A stretch of 64,000 nucleotides of DNA from an uncultured Bacilli bacterium (GTDB lineage: Bacteria; Bacillota_I; Bacilli_A; RF39; UBA660): contig CAKOZD010000001.1 of NCBI GenBank assembly GCA_934131175.1, positions 124,001 through 188,000 of the forward strand, written 5' to 3'. Of the stretch, positions 16,616 to 25,825 are shown piece by piece (position 1 is the stretch's first letter; each line of letters opens with the position of its first letter). Made by a program: the position numbers and the translations under genes. The notes beneath the pieces are model-generated. The model had not been told where the DNA came from and did no database searches. It saw only the letters and a program-made list of their open reading frames with translations.

Positions 16616-17314
16616 ATGGATTTAATAAGAATAAAAAATGTTGAAAAAAAATATAAAAATGGAGTAACAGCCATCTATGATTTAAACTTAGCGATAGAAA
16701 AAGGGTCGTTTGTCTTTGTAATTGGAGGATCGGGTAGTGGAAAATCAACACTAATTAAAATGCTATATAGAGAAGAGAGACCAACAAAAGGACAGGTAAT
16801 AGTAGGAGGTCTTGATGTTGCAAAACTTAGAAATTCTAAAGTATATAAACTGCGAAGAAAACTAGGTATTGTATTTCAAGACTACAGATTGTTACCAAAG
16901 TTAACAGTATATGAAAATGTTGCATTTGCTTTAGAGTGTATTGGTGAGAAAAAAGATGTTATTAGAAAAAAGGTATTAAAAGCTCTAGAAGATGTAGGAC
17001 TAAAGAATAAGGTTCATAATTATCCAGATCAGTTATCAGGAGGAGAACAACAACGTGTTGCAATAGCACGTGCGATTGTAAATAATCCAAAGTTATTATT
17101 ATGTGATGAACCAACAGGAAACTTAGATCCAGAAAAAAGTATGGAAATAATGAAAGTGCTAGATGACATTAATAAAAACAGAGGTACAACCATTATTATG
17201 GCAACGCATGATAAAGATATAGTTAATAAAATGAAAAAACAAGTGTTAACATTAAAAGATGGACACTTAGTAAACTATAAACAGAAAGGAACATATAATA
17301 ATGAAAGCGCTTAG
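16616..17314 (+). CDS. ftsE: Cell-division ABC ATPase FtsE
   Basis: 232 aa ABC ATPase with intact Walker A (GGSGSGKST), signature (LSGGEQQR), Walker B with catalytic Glu (LLLCDEPTGNLD) and H-loop (ATHD). FtsE with FtsX forms a membrane complex that activates a peptidoglycan hydrolase for cell elongation or division. The FQDYRLLPKLTVYENVAFAL segment is typical of FtsE. It overlaps ftsX by 14 bp and is followed by an M23 hydrolase gene, which confirms the assignment. RBS AAGGTGG. Confidence 0.95.
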   Translation: MDLIRIKNVEKKYKNGVTAIYDLNLAIEKGSFVFVIGGSGSGKSTLIKMLYREERPTKGQVIVGGLDVAKLRNSKVYKLRRKLGIVFQDYRLLPKLTVYENVAFALECIGEKKDVIRKKVLKALEDVGLKNKVHNYPDQLSGGEQQRVAIARAIVNNPKLLLCDEPTGNLDPEKSMEIMKVLDDINKNRGTTIIMATHDKDIVNKMKKQVLTLKDGHLVNYKQKGTYNNESA

Positions 17315-18200
17315 AATGTTAACTAGAAGCATAAGAGATGCTTTTAAAAGTGTAATAAGAAACTTTAGTTTGTCACTAGCCTCAATTTCCTGTATAACGA
17401 TAACTCTGATAATAGTTGCACTAGCAATAATAGCGTCATTTAATGTTGATAATTTTACTAAAGAAATAGAAAAAGATATGACTATAGTTGTATTTATGGA
17501 TAATGAATCAACAGATGATGATATAAAAGATGCAGAAACAAGAATAAAGAAGTTATCAAACGTAGAAAAATATACATACCAATCTAAAGTAGATGTAAAA
17601 GAACAAATGCAAAGTGAGTCAGATGTATTCAAAGCAGTTCTTGATGGATGGGATGAAGATGAATCTCCATTAAAAGACACATTACAAATAAAGGTAAAGG
17701 ATGTCACAAAAATAAAAGATACTGCAAATAAAATTAAAAATATGGACCATGTATCAGTAGTAAGATATGGTGAGGGTTATGTAGATAAAATGGTAACAGC
17801 ATTCTCATCAATTGAAAAAGTAACATATGGTATAGTTGTTGCCTTAATAGTAGTAACAATATTCTTAATTATAAATACTATTAAACTAACAATATCAGCA
17901 AGACACAGAGAAATAGAAATAATGAGAGTTGTAGGAGCAAGTAACCTTTCAATAAAAATTCCATTTATTATTGAGGGTATGATATTAGGACTATTCGGTT
18001 CAATAGTACCAGTCCTAGTAACAACTTATGGATATTTAGCTTTCTATAAACATTTCGATGGATATCTATTCTCAGAATTAATAAAATTAATTACACCAGA
18101 ACCATTTATATATCAAACATCATTAATAGTAATAGTAATTGGAGTACTAGTTGGTATGATAGGTAGTGCTAGTGCTGTTAGAAAGTACTTAAAAATCTAA
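17301..18200 (+). CDS. ftsX: Cell-division permease-like protein FtsX
   Basis: 299 aa. One N-terminal membrane helix (about 21-45), a large extracellular domain (about 50-170) that in the family contacts the hydrolase, then three C-terminal helices with the FtsX/MacB core (ARHREIEIMRVVGAS). The start ATG 17301 lies inside ftsE; the stop overlaps the next start by 1 bp (TAATG), so all three genes are coupled. It couples FtsE ATP hydrolysis to activation of the downstream M23 enzyme. Confidence 0.95.
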   Translation: MKALRMLTRSIRDAFKSVIRNFSLSLASISCITITLIIVALAIIASFNVDNFTKEIEKDMTIVVFMDNESTDDDIKDAETRIKKLSNVEKYTYQSKVDVKEQMQSESDVFKAVLDGWDEDESPLKDTLQIKVKDVTKIKDTANKIKNMDHVSVVRYGEGYVDKMVTAFSSIEKVTYGIVVALIVVTIFLIINTIKLTISARHREIEIMRVVGASNLSIKIPFIIEGMILGLFGSIVPVLVTTYGYLAFYKHFDGYLFSELIKLITPEPFIYQTSLIVIVIGVLVGMIGSASAVRKYLKI

Positions 18201-19366
18201 TGACAAAAAAAATAAAAAACTTCTTTGTAATATTACTTCTTGTATCAATAAGTACACTACCACTTAATGCAAAGGCAGTAACATTACAAGAATATGAAAA
18301 TGAAGTTGCTAAATATCAAGCACAAATAAATGAAAAAAAAGCTCAACTTGCTAAAAACAACGAAACAATAGCAAGTGTTCAAGCAAAAATAAAAGATTAT
18401 CAGTCACAAATTACAAAAAATGAAGAAGAACAACAAAAATTACAAGAAGAAATAGATAAATCAAATGAAGAAATTAAGAAAAAAACTTCAGAGTCAAAAA
18501 AACTAGTTGAATATTATCAAATTTCTAATGGAAGTAATACATACTTTGAATATATCTTTGGAGCAACTTCAATAACTGATATGATATATAGAATGTCTGT
18601 AGTAGAACAATTAACTGATTATAATGATAAAATTATGAAAGAATTAAATAAGTTAATTGAAAAAAATAAGAAAAATCAAGTTGAATTAAAAAATAAAAAA
18701 GAAGAATTAAAAAAATTAAAAGCAGATCAAGAAGCTGAACAAAAAAAGATTGAACAAGATAGTAAGAATATTGAAGGAACAATTCCAAATATTGAAGGAG
18801 ATTTAAAAACTGCACAAGCAAGAGTAACGTACTATAAAAATAAAGGTTGTAAATCAAGTGATGTAATTGGAGTTGATTGTGATAAACCAAAACCTGTTAA
18901 TCCACCAAACAACGGAGGTAACTCATCAGGAGGAAATATAATTTCAGCTAATGGATTTACATTCCCAGTAAGTGGAGGACATATTTCACAAAGTTATGGA
19001 AATAGAGGACATAAAGGTGTAGATATTGGAAAAGGCTGTGGAGCACCAATAAAGGCAGTAGCAGCAGGAAGAGTTTACTATGTAGGAAATACATTGGATA
19101 ATTATGGAGCGAAAATGGTAATAATAGTTCACAATGTAAATGGAAGATTAGTATTCTCACAATATGCACACTTAAGTGGATATGCAGTAAGTTCTGGACA
19201 AGATGTAAGCGTAGGTCAAACTATTGGATATATGGGTAATACAGGTTACTCATTCGGATGTCACTTACACCTAGAAATGTCAGAAGATTATGGATGGAAT
19301 TACAATTCATCATATTATACTTACATAAAACACATAATAAATCCATTCAAGTATGTACCATATTAA
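18200..19366 (+). CDS. Secreted M23 peptidase with coiled coil (PcsB/CwlO/EnvC-type hydrolase)
   Basis: 388 aa. N-terminal signal peptide with a hydrophobic core (residues 8-20) and Ala-x-Ala cleavage (LNAKA). Residues about 28-210 form a long Lys/Glu/Gln coiled coil, the part that interacts with FtsX in PcsB and EnvC. After an Asn/Gly/Ser linker comes an M23 domain with HKGVDIG and HLHLEM, which hold the zinc ligands, so it looks catalytically competent. It cleaves peptidoglycan cross-links at the division site or sidewall. Terminator follows. Confidence 0.9.
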   Translation: MTKKIKNFFVILLLVSISTLPLNAKAVTLQEYENEVAKYQAQINEKKAQLAKNNETIASVQAKIKDYQSQITKNEEEQQKLQEEIDKSNEEIKKKTSESKKLVEYYQISNGSNTYFEYIFGATSITDMIYRMSVVEQLTDYNDKIMKELNKLIEKNKKNQVELKNKKEELKKLKADQEAEQKKIEQDSKNIEGTIPNIEGDLKTAQARVTYYKNKGCKSSDVIGVDCDKPKPVNPPNNGGNSSGGNIISANGFTFPVSGGHISQSYGNRGHKGVDIGKGCGAPIKAVAAGRVYYVGNTLDNYGAKMVIIVHNVNGRLVFSQYAHLSGYAVSSGQDVSVGQTIGYMGNTGYSFGCHLHLEMSEDYGWNYNSSYYTYIKHIINPFKYVPY

Positions 19367-19375
19367 AAATAAATT

Positions 19376-19407
19376 GAATATTTAGGAAACTAAGTATTCT
19401 TTTTTTT
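19376..19407 (+). terminator. Intrinsic terminator after the ftsEX operon
   Basis: GAATATTTAG (19376-19385) pairs with CTAAGTATTC (19390-19399) across a GAAA tetraloop, then eight T. Confidence 0.9.
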
Positions 19408-19460
19408 CTATAAGGTAAAAAAATATATAGAAATAAGGTATAATAAAAGTAGGTGATAAA

Positions 19461-19916
19461 ATGAATAACAAATTAGAAAGATTTATAGAAGCACAAGAAA
19501 ACTCTTATGAAGAAGCGTTAAAAGAAATTAAAAACGGAAGAAAAGAAACTCATTGGATGTGGTATGTTTTTCCACAAATTTCTGGTTTAGGTATGACTTA
19601 TATATCAAATTATTATTCAATAAAAAGTATTGAAGAAGCAGAAGAATATTTAAAAAATAAACAACTAAGAACAAACTTAGAAGAAATAACAAAGGAACTT
19701 TTAAAATTAAAAACAAATGATTCAGAACATGTATTAGGACCAATTGACTCATTAAAATTAAAATCTTCAATGACTCTATTCGACTATATTGAACCAGATA
19801 CAATATACAATTTAGTTTTACAAAAATACTATAATGGAGAAAAAGACAATAAAACATTAGAAATACTAAGTAAAATGACAAAAGAAAAAGTAAATATAAA
19901 AAGGAGAAATCAATGA
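19461..19916 (+). CDS. DUF1810 family protein (151 aa)
   Basis: The HWMWYVFPQISGLG motif at about 31-44 and the size are characteristic of DUF1810, a small all-helical soluble family found across bacteria and linked by fold to the NADAR superfamily; its biochemical activity is not established to my knowledge. The gene overlaps the next one by 4 bp (ATGA), so the two are co-translated. Confidence 0.8.
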   Translation: MNNKLERFIEAQENSYEEALKEIKNGRKETHWMWYVFPQISGLGMTYISNYYSIKSIEEAEEYLKNKQLRTNLEEITKELLKLKTNDSEHVLGPIDSLKLKSSMTLFDYIEPDTIYNLVLQKYYNGEKDNKTLEILSKMTKEKVNIKRRNQ

Positions 19917-20563
19917 ACTTACTAGAATTAATAAATAAAACAAAAACTATAATATCTGATGATTCTTACAAAAAATATGCTAAATACTATGATTTAACTG
20001 AACCAACAGATAACACATTTAATGATAAGTTAGATATAATTTACGATTTAATTATAAATAAAAAATATGACGATATAGAAATTATTTCAAAAGAAAGTAA
20101 CTGCACATTAGAAGAATGTGTAATGAAAATTCGCTATTTAAAAAATAAAAGATTAATTGGTGACTATTATATCGATGTAAATACTAAGAAAATAAGACCA
20201 TGTTCTGAGAGTGATGAAAAACTTTTAGAAGAATATTCAAAATTTTTATATTATCAGCATTTACAAATAGATGAAATAGCATTAAGATATCCAACAACAA
20301 CATTTAATAACCTTGAACAAACAAAAGAAAAAATATATAATGACATATCATATCTTTATTCAAAAGGTCTATTAAATGGAATAAAGTTAAATACTGTTGA
20401 TAAATCAATATCATATTATACTATTGATAAAAGAAAAAATAGTTTAGAGTTAAAGACTATTAATTGTCCAAACTGTGGAGCAATTAATGAACTTAATAAG
20501 TATAGTAAAGTAAAATGTGATTATTGTGGAACAATTATTGAAGATAATAATGAAGAAGTTTAA
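19913..20563 (+). CDS. Unknown protein with helix-turn-helix-like domains and C-terminal zinc ribbon (216 aa)
   Basis: No family recognised. It ends with CPNCGAINELNKYSKVKCDYCG, a two-knuckle zinc ribbon. The rest appears to be two helical, winged-helix-like units (for example YDDIEIISKESNCTLEECVMKIRYL, given here only as a region at about 56-79, and a related one near 115-150). The 4-bp overlap with the DUF1810 gene suggests a joint function. Could be a regulator or a scaffold; no catalytic motif visible. Confidence 0.65.
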   Translation: MNLLELINKTKTIISDDSYKKYAKYYDLTEPTDNTFNDKLDIIYDLIINKKYDDIEIISKESNCTLEECVMKIRYLKNKRLIGDYYIDVNTKKIRPCSESDEKLLEEYSKFLYYQHLQIDEIALRYPTTTFNNLEQTKEKIYNDISYLYSKGLLNGIKLNTVDKSISYYTIDKRKNSLELKTINCPNCGAINELNKYSKVKCDYCGTIIEDNNEEV

Positions 20564-20602
20564 ACTATTAATATCAAGTAGTGATATTTTACAGGAGGTA
20601 CT

Positions 20603-21457
20603 ATGGAGAAGATAAATTTATTTTGTGGTATTAATTCATTAGGAATGCCATTTACAAGAGAAAATAAAGAACATTTAGGATATTTTGATATTGTAAAGCA
20701 AAAACTAATAGAAGAAGGCTATGATGTAGATGGCATAAATATATCAAGTCTTAATAAAAATCATACTTGGGATTTAGAAAAAATATTAAATTACAATTAT
20801 AATTTATCTAAAATAAAAAATATTCAAATGCTTTCTATAGATGGATTAAGAAATGCCAATATTCTTTTTAAATTAGTAGTACCGAAAGAATTTAAAAATA
20901 GATATAGAGAAGCACCAGGTGATGAAAAGACAACATTTAAAGACCTATACACAAATTCAGAAAATCCTAAGTTCATCTATTCTGCTGGTCCAAATGATTT
21001 TTTTACTTATATACAAGCAGGTCCAGTCGAACTATTAGATGAAAATGTTAGGAATAAAGTTCCAGAAAACTTAAATGACTTGGTTGTTCAAAGTGTCAAA
21101 AATGTTGAAAATAATCTTCTATTATTAAAAGACTTAAATAAAGATGTTGAAATATTTGTTTTAGGATTTTACTACTCACCATTATTTGATAAGATACAAA
21201 GAGTGATCTATTTACAAGAAAAAGTAAAAGACAAGAACAAAAAATATAAAAATAAATTTGCCGAAGTAATAAACTTATATAACATGTTATTAGAAGAAAT
21301 GTGTAATAAATATGACTTTGTACAATTTATAGATTTAAGTTTTATGACTGATTATTGTGCTCCTTTAGATTTTCATCCAAATACTAAAGGAAATGAACTT
21401 ATAGCAAATGAAATAATGAATAAATTAAATAAAAAAGAAATAAAAGAAAGAAAATAA
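20603..21457 (+). CDS. SGNH/GDSL hydrolase-like protein (284 aa)
   Basis: Blocks resembling the SGNH superfamily: an N-terminal FCGINSLGMPF with Ser12 in the position of the GDSL serine, a central SAGPNDFF (block III, GxND), and a C-terminal LDFHPNTKGNELIA (block V, His258). No signal peptide, so probably cytoplasmic. The usual GDS is GINS and Asp-x-His replaces Asp-x-x-His, so it is an unusual member; substrate unknown. A similar layout occurs in the truncated gene at the right edge of the window (63097). AGGAGG before ATG 20603. Confidence 0.6.
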   Translation: MEKINLFCGINSLGMPFTRENKEHLGYFDIVKQKLIEEGYDVDGINISSLNKNHTWDLEKILNYNYNLSKIKNIQMLSIDGLRNANILFKLVVPKEFKNRYREAPGDEKTTFKDLYTNSENPKFIYSAGPNDFFTYIQAGPVELLDENVRNKVPENLNDLVVQSVKNVENNLLLLKDLNKDVEIFVLGFYYSPLFDKIQRVIYLQEKVKDKNKKYKNKFAEVINLYNMLLEEMCNKYDFVQFIDLSFMTDYCAPLDFHPNTKGNELIANEIMNKLNKKEIKERK

Positions 21458-21478
21458 ATATGTAATAAGGAGGTAGTT

Positions 21479-23431
21479 ATGTTTAAATTAGTATCTAAAT
21501 ATGAGCCAAGTGGAGACCAACCACAAGCAATAGACGAATTAGTAAAAGGCATAGAAGAAGGTAAACATGAACAAGTACTTCTTGGAGCAACAGGAACCGG
21601 AAAAACATTTACAATAGCAAATGTAATAGCAAGAACTAATAGACCTACTCTTGTTTTAGCTCATAATAAGACTCTTGCAGGACAGTTATATAGTGAATTA
21701 AAAGAATTGTTCCCTGAAAATAGAGTAGAGTATTTTGTTTCATACTATGACTACTATCAACCAGAAGCATATGTTCCATCAACTGATACATATATTGAAA
21801 AAGACTCATCAATAAATGATGAAATAGATGAATTACGACATGCTGCAACATCAGCACTTATTAGTAGAAGAGATGTAATTGTAGTATCATCTGTATCTTG
21901 TATATATGGTATTGGAGAAGTTGAAGAATATAAAAATAAAATGTTAACATTAACAGTAGGTGAAAATATCTCTCGTGAACAAGTATTAACTAAATTAGTA
22001 GAGATGCTTTATGAAAGAAATGATTTCGATTTTAAACGTGGAACATTTAGAGTTAGAGGGGATACATTAGAAATAATACCAGCTAATCAAAATACTATTG
22101 GATTTAGAATTGAGTTTTTTGATGAGGAAATAGATAGAATTTGTGAAATAGATACATTAACTGGAACAATTACAAAAAATATGAAAAACGTAAGTATCTT
22201 CCCAGCAAGTCATTTCGTTGTAAGCGATGAAAAATTACAAGCAGCAATTGTTAGAATAAAAAAAGAATTACAGGAGAGATTAGAAGAATTAAAAAATAAT
22301 AACAAATTATTAGCAGCAGAGAGATTAGAACAAAGAACTAATTATGATTTAGAAATGTTAGAAGAAACAGGTTTTTGTTCTGGAATAGAAAATTATTCTG
22401 CACCAATGGCTGGACGTGCTCCTGGAGAAACACCAACTACATTAATGGACTTCTTCCCAGATGACTATCTATTAGTAGTAGATGAATCACATGTAACACT
22501 ACCTCAGGTTAGAGGTATGTATAATGGAGATAGAGCAAGAAAAATGAATTTGGTTGATTACGGTTTTAGATTACCTAGTGCACTAGATAATAGACCTTTA
22601 AAGTATGAAGAATTCGAAAAGAAAATAAATCAAGCTATATATGTGTCTGCAACACCGGGTGATTTAGAATTAGAACATACTAATAATCAATATGTAGAAC
22701 AAATAATAAGACCAACAGGTTTGTTAGACCCAACAATTGAAGTTAGAAAAACAGAAGGACAAATAGATGATCTAGTTGGAGAAATAAATGAAAGAATAAG
22801 TAAAGACGAACGAGTTCTTGTAACAACATTAACAATAAGAATGGCAGAAGAGTTAACTAACTACTTAAAAGAACTTGATATTAAAGTAGCTTATTTGCAT
22901 AGTGAAGTAAAAACATTAGAAAGAATGCAAATAATTCATGATGTAAGAGCAGGAAAATATGATGTATTAGTTGGAATAAATCTTCTAAGAGAAGGACTAG
23001 ATATCCCAGAAGTATCTCTAATTGCAATACTAGATGCTGATAAGGAAGGATTCTTAAGAAGTAATCGAAGTCTTATCCAAACAATAGGAAGATGTGCAAG
23101 AAATGCTAATGGTCATGTTATAATGTATGGTGATAAAATAACTGATTCTATGCAACAAGCAATAGATGAAACAGCAAGAAGAAGAAAAATTCAAGAAGAA
23201 TATAACAAGGAACACGGAATAATTCCACAAACAATAAAGAAAGAGATAAGAGAAGTAATCTCAAATACAGATACTAAAGAAAGTAAGAGTAAGAAAAAAC
23301 TTACTAAGAAGGAAATTGCTAGAAATATTGAAAATGTTGAAGAAGAAATGCGCGAAGCAGCAAGAAATCTAGATTTTGAAAGGGCAATGGAACTTAGAGA
23401 TATCTTATTTGAAATGAAATCAAGTTTATGA
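21479..23431 (+). CDS. uvrB: UvrABC excinuclease subunit B
   Basis: 650 aa, the normal UvrB length. Walker A LLGATGTGKT, the beta-hairpin region (YYDYYQPEAYVP), helicase motif II DESH, motif VI QTIGRCARN, and the C-terminal UVR domain that contacts UvrC (LDFERAMELRDIL). It loads damaged DNA for nucleotide excision repair together with UvrA, whose gene is about 2.4 kb downstream rather than adjacent. AAGGAGG precedes ATG 21479; the stop overlaps the radical SAM gene. Confidence 0.97.
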   Translation: MFKLVSKYEPSGDQPQAIDELVKGIEEGKHEQVLLGATGTGKTFTIANVIARTNRPTLVLAHNKTLAGQLYSELKELFPENRVEYFVSYYDYYQPEAYVPSTDTYIEKDSSINDEIDELRHAATSALISRRDVIVVSSVSCIYGIGEVEEYKNKMLTLTVGENISREQVLTKLVEMLYERNDFDFKRGTFRVRGDTLEIIPANQNTIGFRIEFFDEEIDRICEIDTLTGTITKNMKNVSIFPASHFVVSDEKLQAAIVRIKKELQERLEELKNNNKLLAAERLEQRTNYDLEMLEETGFCSGIENYSAPMAGRAPGETPTTLMDFFPDDYLLVVDESHVTLPQVRGMYNGDRARKMNLVDYGFRLPSALDNRPLKYEEFEKKINQAIYVSATPGDLELEHTNNQYVEQIIRPTGLLDPTIEVRKTEGQIDDLVGEINERISKDERVLVTTLTIRMAEELTNYLKELDIKVAYLHSEVKTLERMQIIHDVRAGKYDVLVGINLLREGLDIPEVSLIAILDADKEGFLRSNRSLIQTIGRCARNANGHVIMYGDKITDSMQQAIDETARRRKIQEEYNKEHGIIPQTIKKEIREVISNTDTKESKSKKKLTKKEIARNIENVEEEMREAARNLDFERAMELRDILFEMKSSL

Positions 23432-24261
23432 AAAAATTTAGAAAAATATATATAGAAATAACTAATGTATGTAATTTAAATTGCTCTTTTTGTAGTGAAG
23501 TAACGAAAAAAAGAAGATTTATGACAAAAGACGAATTCGAACTTATCCTAAAAAAAATAAATAAGTATACCGATTATATTTATTTGCATGTAAAAGGAGA
23601 ACCACTACTTCATAAAGATATAATAGAGTTTATTAATATGGCGTCTAAATATAATTTAAAAGTAAATCTAACAACTAATGGAACATTATTTCCAAGTCTT
23701 GCTGAACAACTAGGAAAATTAAATGCTTTACATAAAATAAATTTTTCACTTCATTCAGAAAATAATTTAGAAGATTATCCAGAAAATATCTTTGAAAATA
23801 TTAAGCATTTAAGAAAAGATATAATTGTAATTTATAGATTGTGGACTCTAAATAATAATAAATTAGATAATAAGTCACAAAAAATTGTGGAAAAAATAAG
23901 AAAATATTATAATTTACCACAGGAAACTGTTGAAAAAATAGAAAAAGAAAGCAATATAAAGATAAATTCCACAATATATGTTGATAAAGATAATGAATTT
24001 TCATGGCCTAAAGAGTCAAATTATCAAAGTAATGGCTATTGTTATGCATTAAAAACTCAAATAGCAATATTATGTGATGGAACAGTAGTACCATGCTGCC
24101 TAGATTCAAATGGCAAAGTTCCGTTAGGAAATATCTACACAGAAGATTTAGAAGAAATAATAAATAGTGAAAAATATCAAAAATTAAAAAAATCTTTTCA
24201 AGATAGAAAACCATGTGAAGCTTTATGTAAATCATGTACATTCAAAGAAAAGTTCAACTAA
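23428..24261 (+). CDS. Radical SAM protein with SPASM-like C-terminal cysteines (277 aa)
   Basis: N-terminal CNLNCSFC holds the radical SAM [4Fe-4S] cluster (CxxxCxxC). HVKGEPLLH and LTTNGTL match the family barrel. The C-terminus has CDGTVVPCCLD and CEALCKSC, SPASM-type auxiliary cluster ligands seen in peptide- and protein-modifying enzymes. No small precursor peptide gene is next to it. Overlaps uvrB by 4 bp, so it is co-expressed with DNA repair by position; a functional link to repair is not shown. Confidence 0.8.
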   Translation: MKKFRKIYIEITNVCNLNCSFCSEVTKKRRFMTKDEFELILKKINKYTDYIYLHVKGEPLLHKDIIEFINMASKYNLKVNLTTNGTLFPSLAEQLGKLNALHKINFSLHSENNLEDYPENIFENIKHLRKDIIVIYRLWTLNNNKLDNKSQKIVEKIRKYYNLPQETVEKIEKESNIKINSTIYVDKDNEFSWPKESNYQSNGYCYALKTQIAILCDGTVVPCCLDSNGKVPLGNIYTEDLEEIINSEKYQKLKKSFQDRKPCEALCKSCTFKEKFN

Positions 24262-24296
24262 AAACATACCAAAATAATTTTGATATGTTTTTTTTA
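24261..24296. terminator. Bidirectional terminator between radical SAM gene and glycosyltransferase
   Basis: AAACATA (24262-24268) pairs with TATGTTT (24284-24290), extended by CAAAA/TTTTG inside, followed by T. The convergent gene ends at 24306. Confidence 0.75.
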
Positions 24297-24305
24297 TAAA
24301 AAAAC

Positions 24306-25724
24306 TTATTTAAAGAACACTGTATTATAATCACTAAATCTATCTTTGCTATACTCATAATCAATTTTCTTATCTTTTAAATTATAAGCTTCAAGTAATT
24401 TATTTTTTAATAATTCTTCATTACCATCATTAAAATACTCAAGTGGAATAACAATACCATTTTCTTTATCAACAACATTTAATTCATGAATTGCAGGAAT
24501 ATCTGTAGTAATAATCTTAGTTTTAGAACATAATGCCTCAGTTAAAGAATAAGAAAGAGCCTCAGTCCTACTAAATTGAACTAAATAATCACTATCAGAT
24601 ATATAATCAATTACATTAGTAACACAATTTCTAAATATAAGACCACCTTGGTTTGCTTCAACAAGATCAGTAAATACACTCCATGTATATGGAATTTTTT
24701 CTTTATCTAAAATACTTGCTGCTTTCTTGATTCTATCCATTCCTTTTTCTGGAGCATTTCTAATTGCAGATATCAGTCTCATATGAGGCTTGATTTTTTT
24801 CTTATCATAAGTAAATGGATTATATATATATTCAATATTATTTGTTGGAAAATAACCATAGGCTGTATCTCTAGCAATTTTAGAAACTGCAATATATCTA
24901 TCATATATATCATCAACAAACCTAGCAGATGCCTCGTAGTCAGCCATATTACCATGAATAAAAATACAAGACTCTTTTAAAGAGTAAATATTAATGGGAT
25001 AAAAATAAGTTGAATACGTTGTTACTAAACTATCACAAATATAATCAATATCTTCATCTAATTTTACACAACTAAAATACTCTTCAAATCTTTTCTTAGT
25101 AACTTCATTAATTTCTGTATAAACAATTGTAACTGGATACTCAGAAAAGGCTTTTCCTATTTCATTTAACCAAGTTACATAACCATTAAACATTCCATTA
25201 CAAAAAGCACCAACATAAACAATATTTTTATAGTAAACACTTTGTCTTCTATTTACCATATTTAAGATATTATAAAATTCTCCATCTTTATTATGAAAAT
25301 ATAAAACATTAGAAATATTAGTACGATTAGTAAAAATATCATTAAATCCAGTAAAATTATTTCTTATTAATTCAATTAATTTATTTTTATTAAAAACAAA
25401 ATTCCATATATACGAATTTTTCTTTGGAACTTTACTATTTAAATCATATTCATCAGTTCTAACTTTAAGTTCACGAACATAATCATAATTAATTCTATAA
25501 TTTATAAAACAAGAATCAAAATCGTTAAATTTAATTTTATCTACAATTCTACTGAAATAATCATCTGAAATATTATCTTCACTATCAATAAAAGATATAT
25601 AACTACCACGCGCATTAAAGATATCCTCCAATTTATTAAATCTTATTATTTCAACATCATCACGTATCTCATTAATAAATAAATCTTCATTTCCTAAAAT
25701 AAAAGTTGTTAAAATCTTATTCAA
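24306..25724 (-). CDS. Two-domain glycosyltransferase-like protein (472 aa)
   Basis: The N-terminal about 140 residues resemble a degenerate GT-A (GT2) fold, with SFIDSEDNIS in the DxD position. The C-terminal part resembles a GT-B family 4 domain: EALSYSLTEAL has the E-x7-E spacing of GT4 enzymes. No membrane helices. The start is TTG at 25724 with an AGGA about 9 bp upstream; no ATG is available near the domain start. Likely modifies a cell-surface glycan or glycolipid; acceptor unknown. It sits alone on the minus strand between two repair-gene clusters. Confidence 0.7.
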   Translation of the reverse strand: MNKILTTFILGNEDLFINEIRDDVEIIRFNKLEDIFNARGSYISFIDSEDNISDDYFSRIVDKIKFNDFDSCFINYRINYDYVRELKVRTDEYDLNSKVPKKNSYIWNFVFNKNKLIELIRNNFTGFNDIFTNRTNISNVLYFHNKDGEFYNILNMVNRRQSVYYKNIVYVGAFCNGMFNGYVTWLNEIGKAFSEYPVTIVYTEINEVTKKRFEEYFSCVKLDEDIDYICDSLVTTYSTYFYPINIYSLKESCIFIHGNMADYEASARFVDDIYDRYIAVSKIARDTAYGYFPTNNIEYIYNPFTYDKKKIKPHMRLISAIRNAPEKGMDRIKKAASILDKEKIPYTWSVFTDLVEANQGGLIFRNCVTNVIDYISDSDYLVQFSRTEALSYSLTEALCSKTKIITTDIPAIHELNVVDKENGIVIPLEYFNDGNEELLKNKLLEAYNLKDKKIDYEYSKDRFSDYNTVFFK

Positions 25725-25799
25725 ATTACCACATCCTAATAATAATATAGCATATTTTTATTTAAAAAGTATCTTTACATTAATAAAAATAAGTTTTTG

Positions 25800-25808
25800 T
25801 GGTATAAT
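25800..25808 (+). promoter_or_regulatory. Extended -10 promoter of the uvrA operon
   Basis: TGG directly followed by TATAAT (25803-25808), 17 bp before ATG 25826. TTTACA exists at 25774 but 23 bp from the -10, too far, so an extended -10 promoter is the better reading. No LexA-type site was recognised by eye. Confidence 0.5.
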
Positions 25809-25825
25809 ATGCGAGAGGTGTTTAT

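Noticed and set aside
20603..21457. Signal-peptide-bearing secreted esterase
   Set aside because: The N-terminus MEKINLFCGI lacks a hydrophobic core long enough for export.
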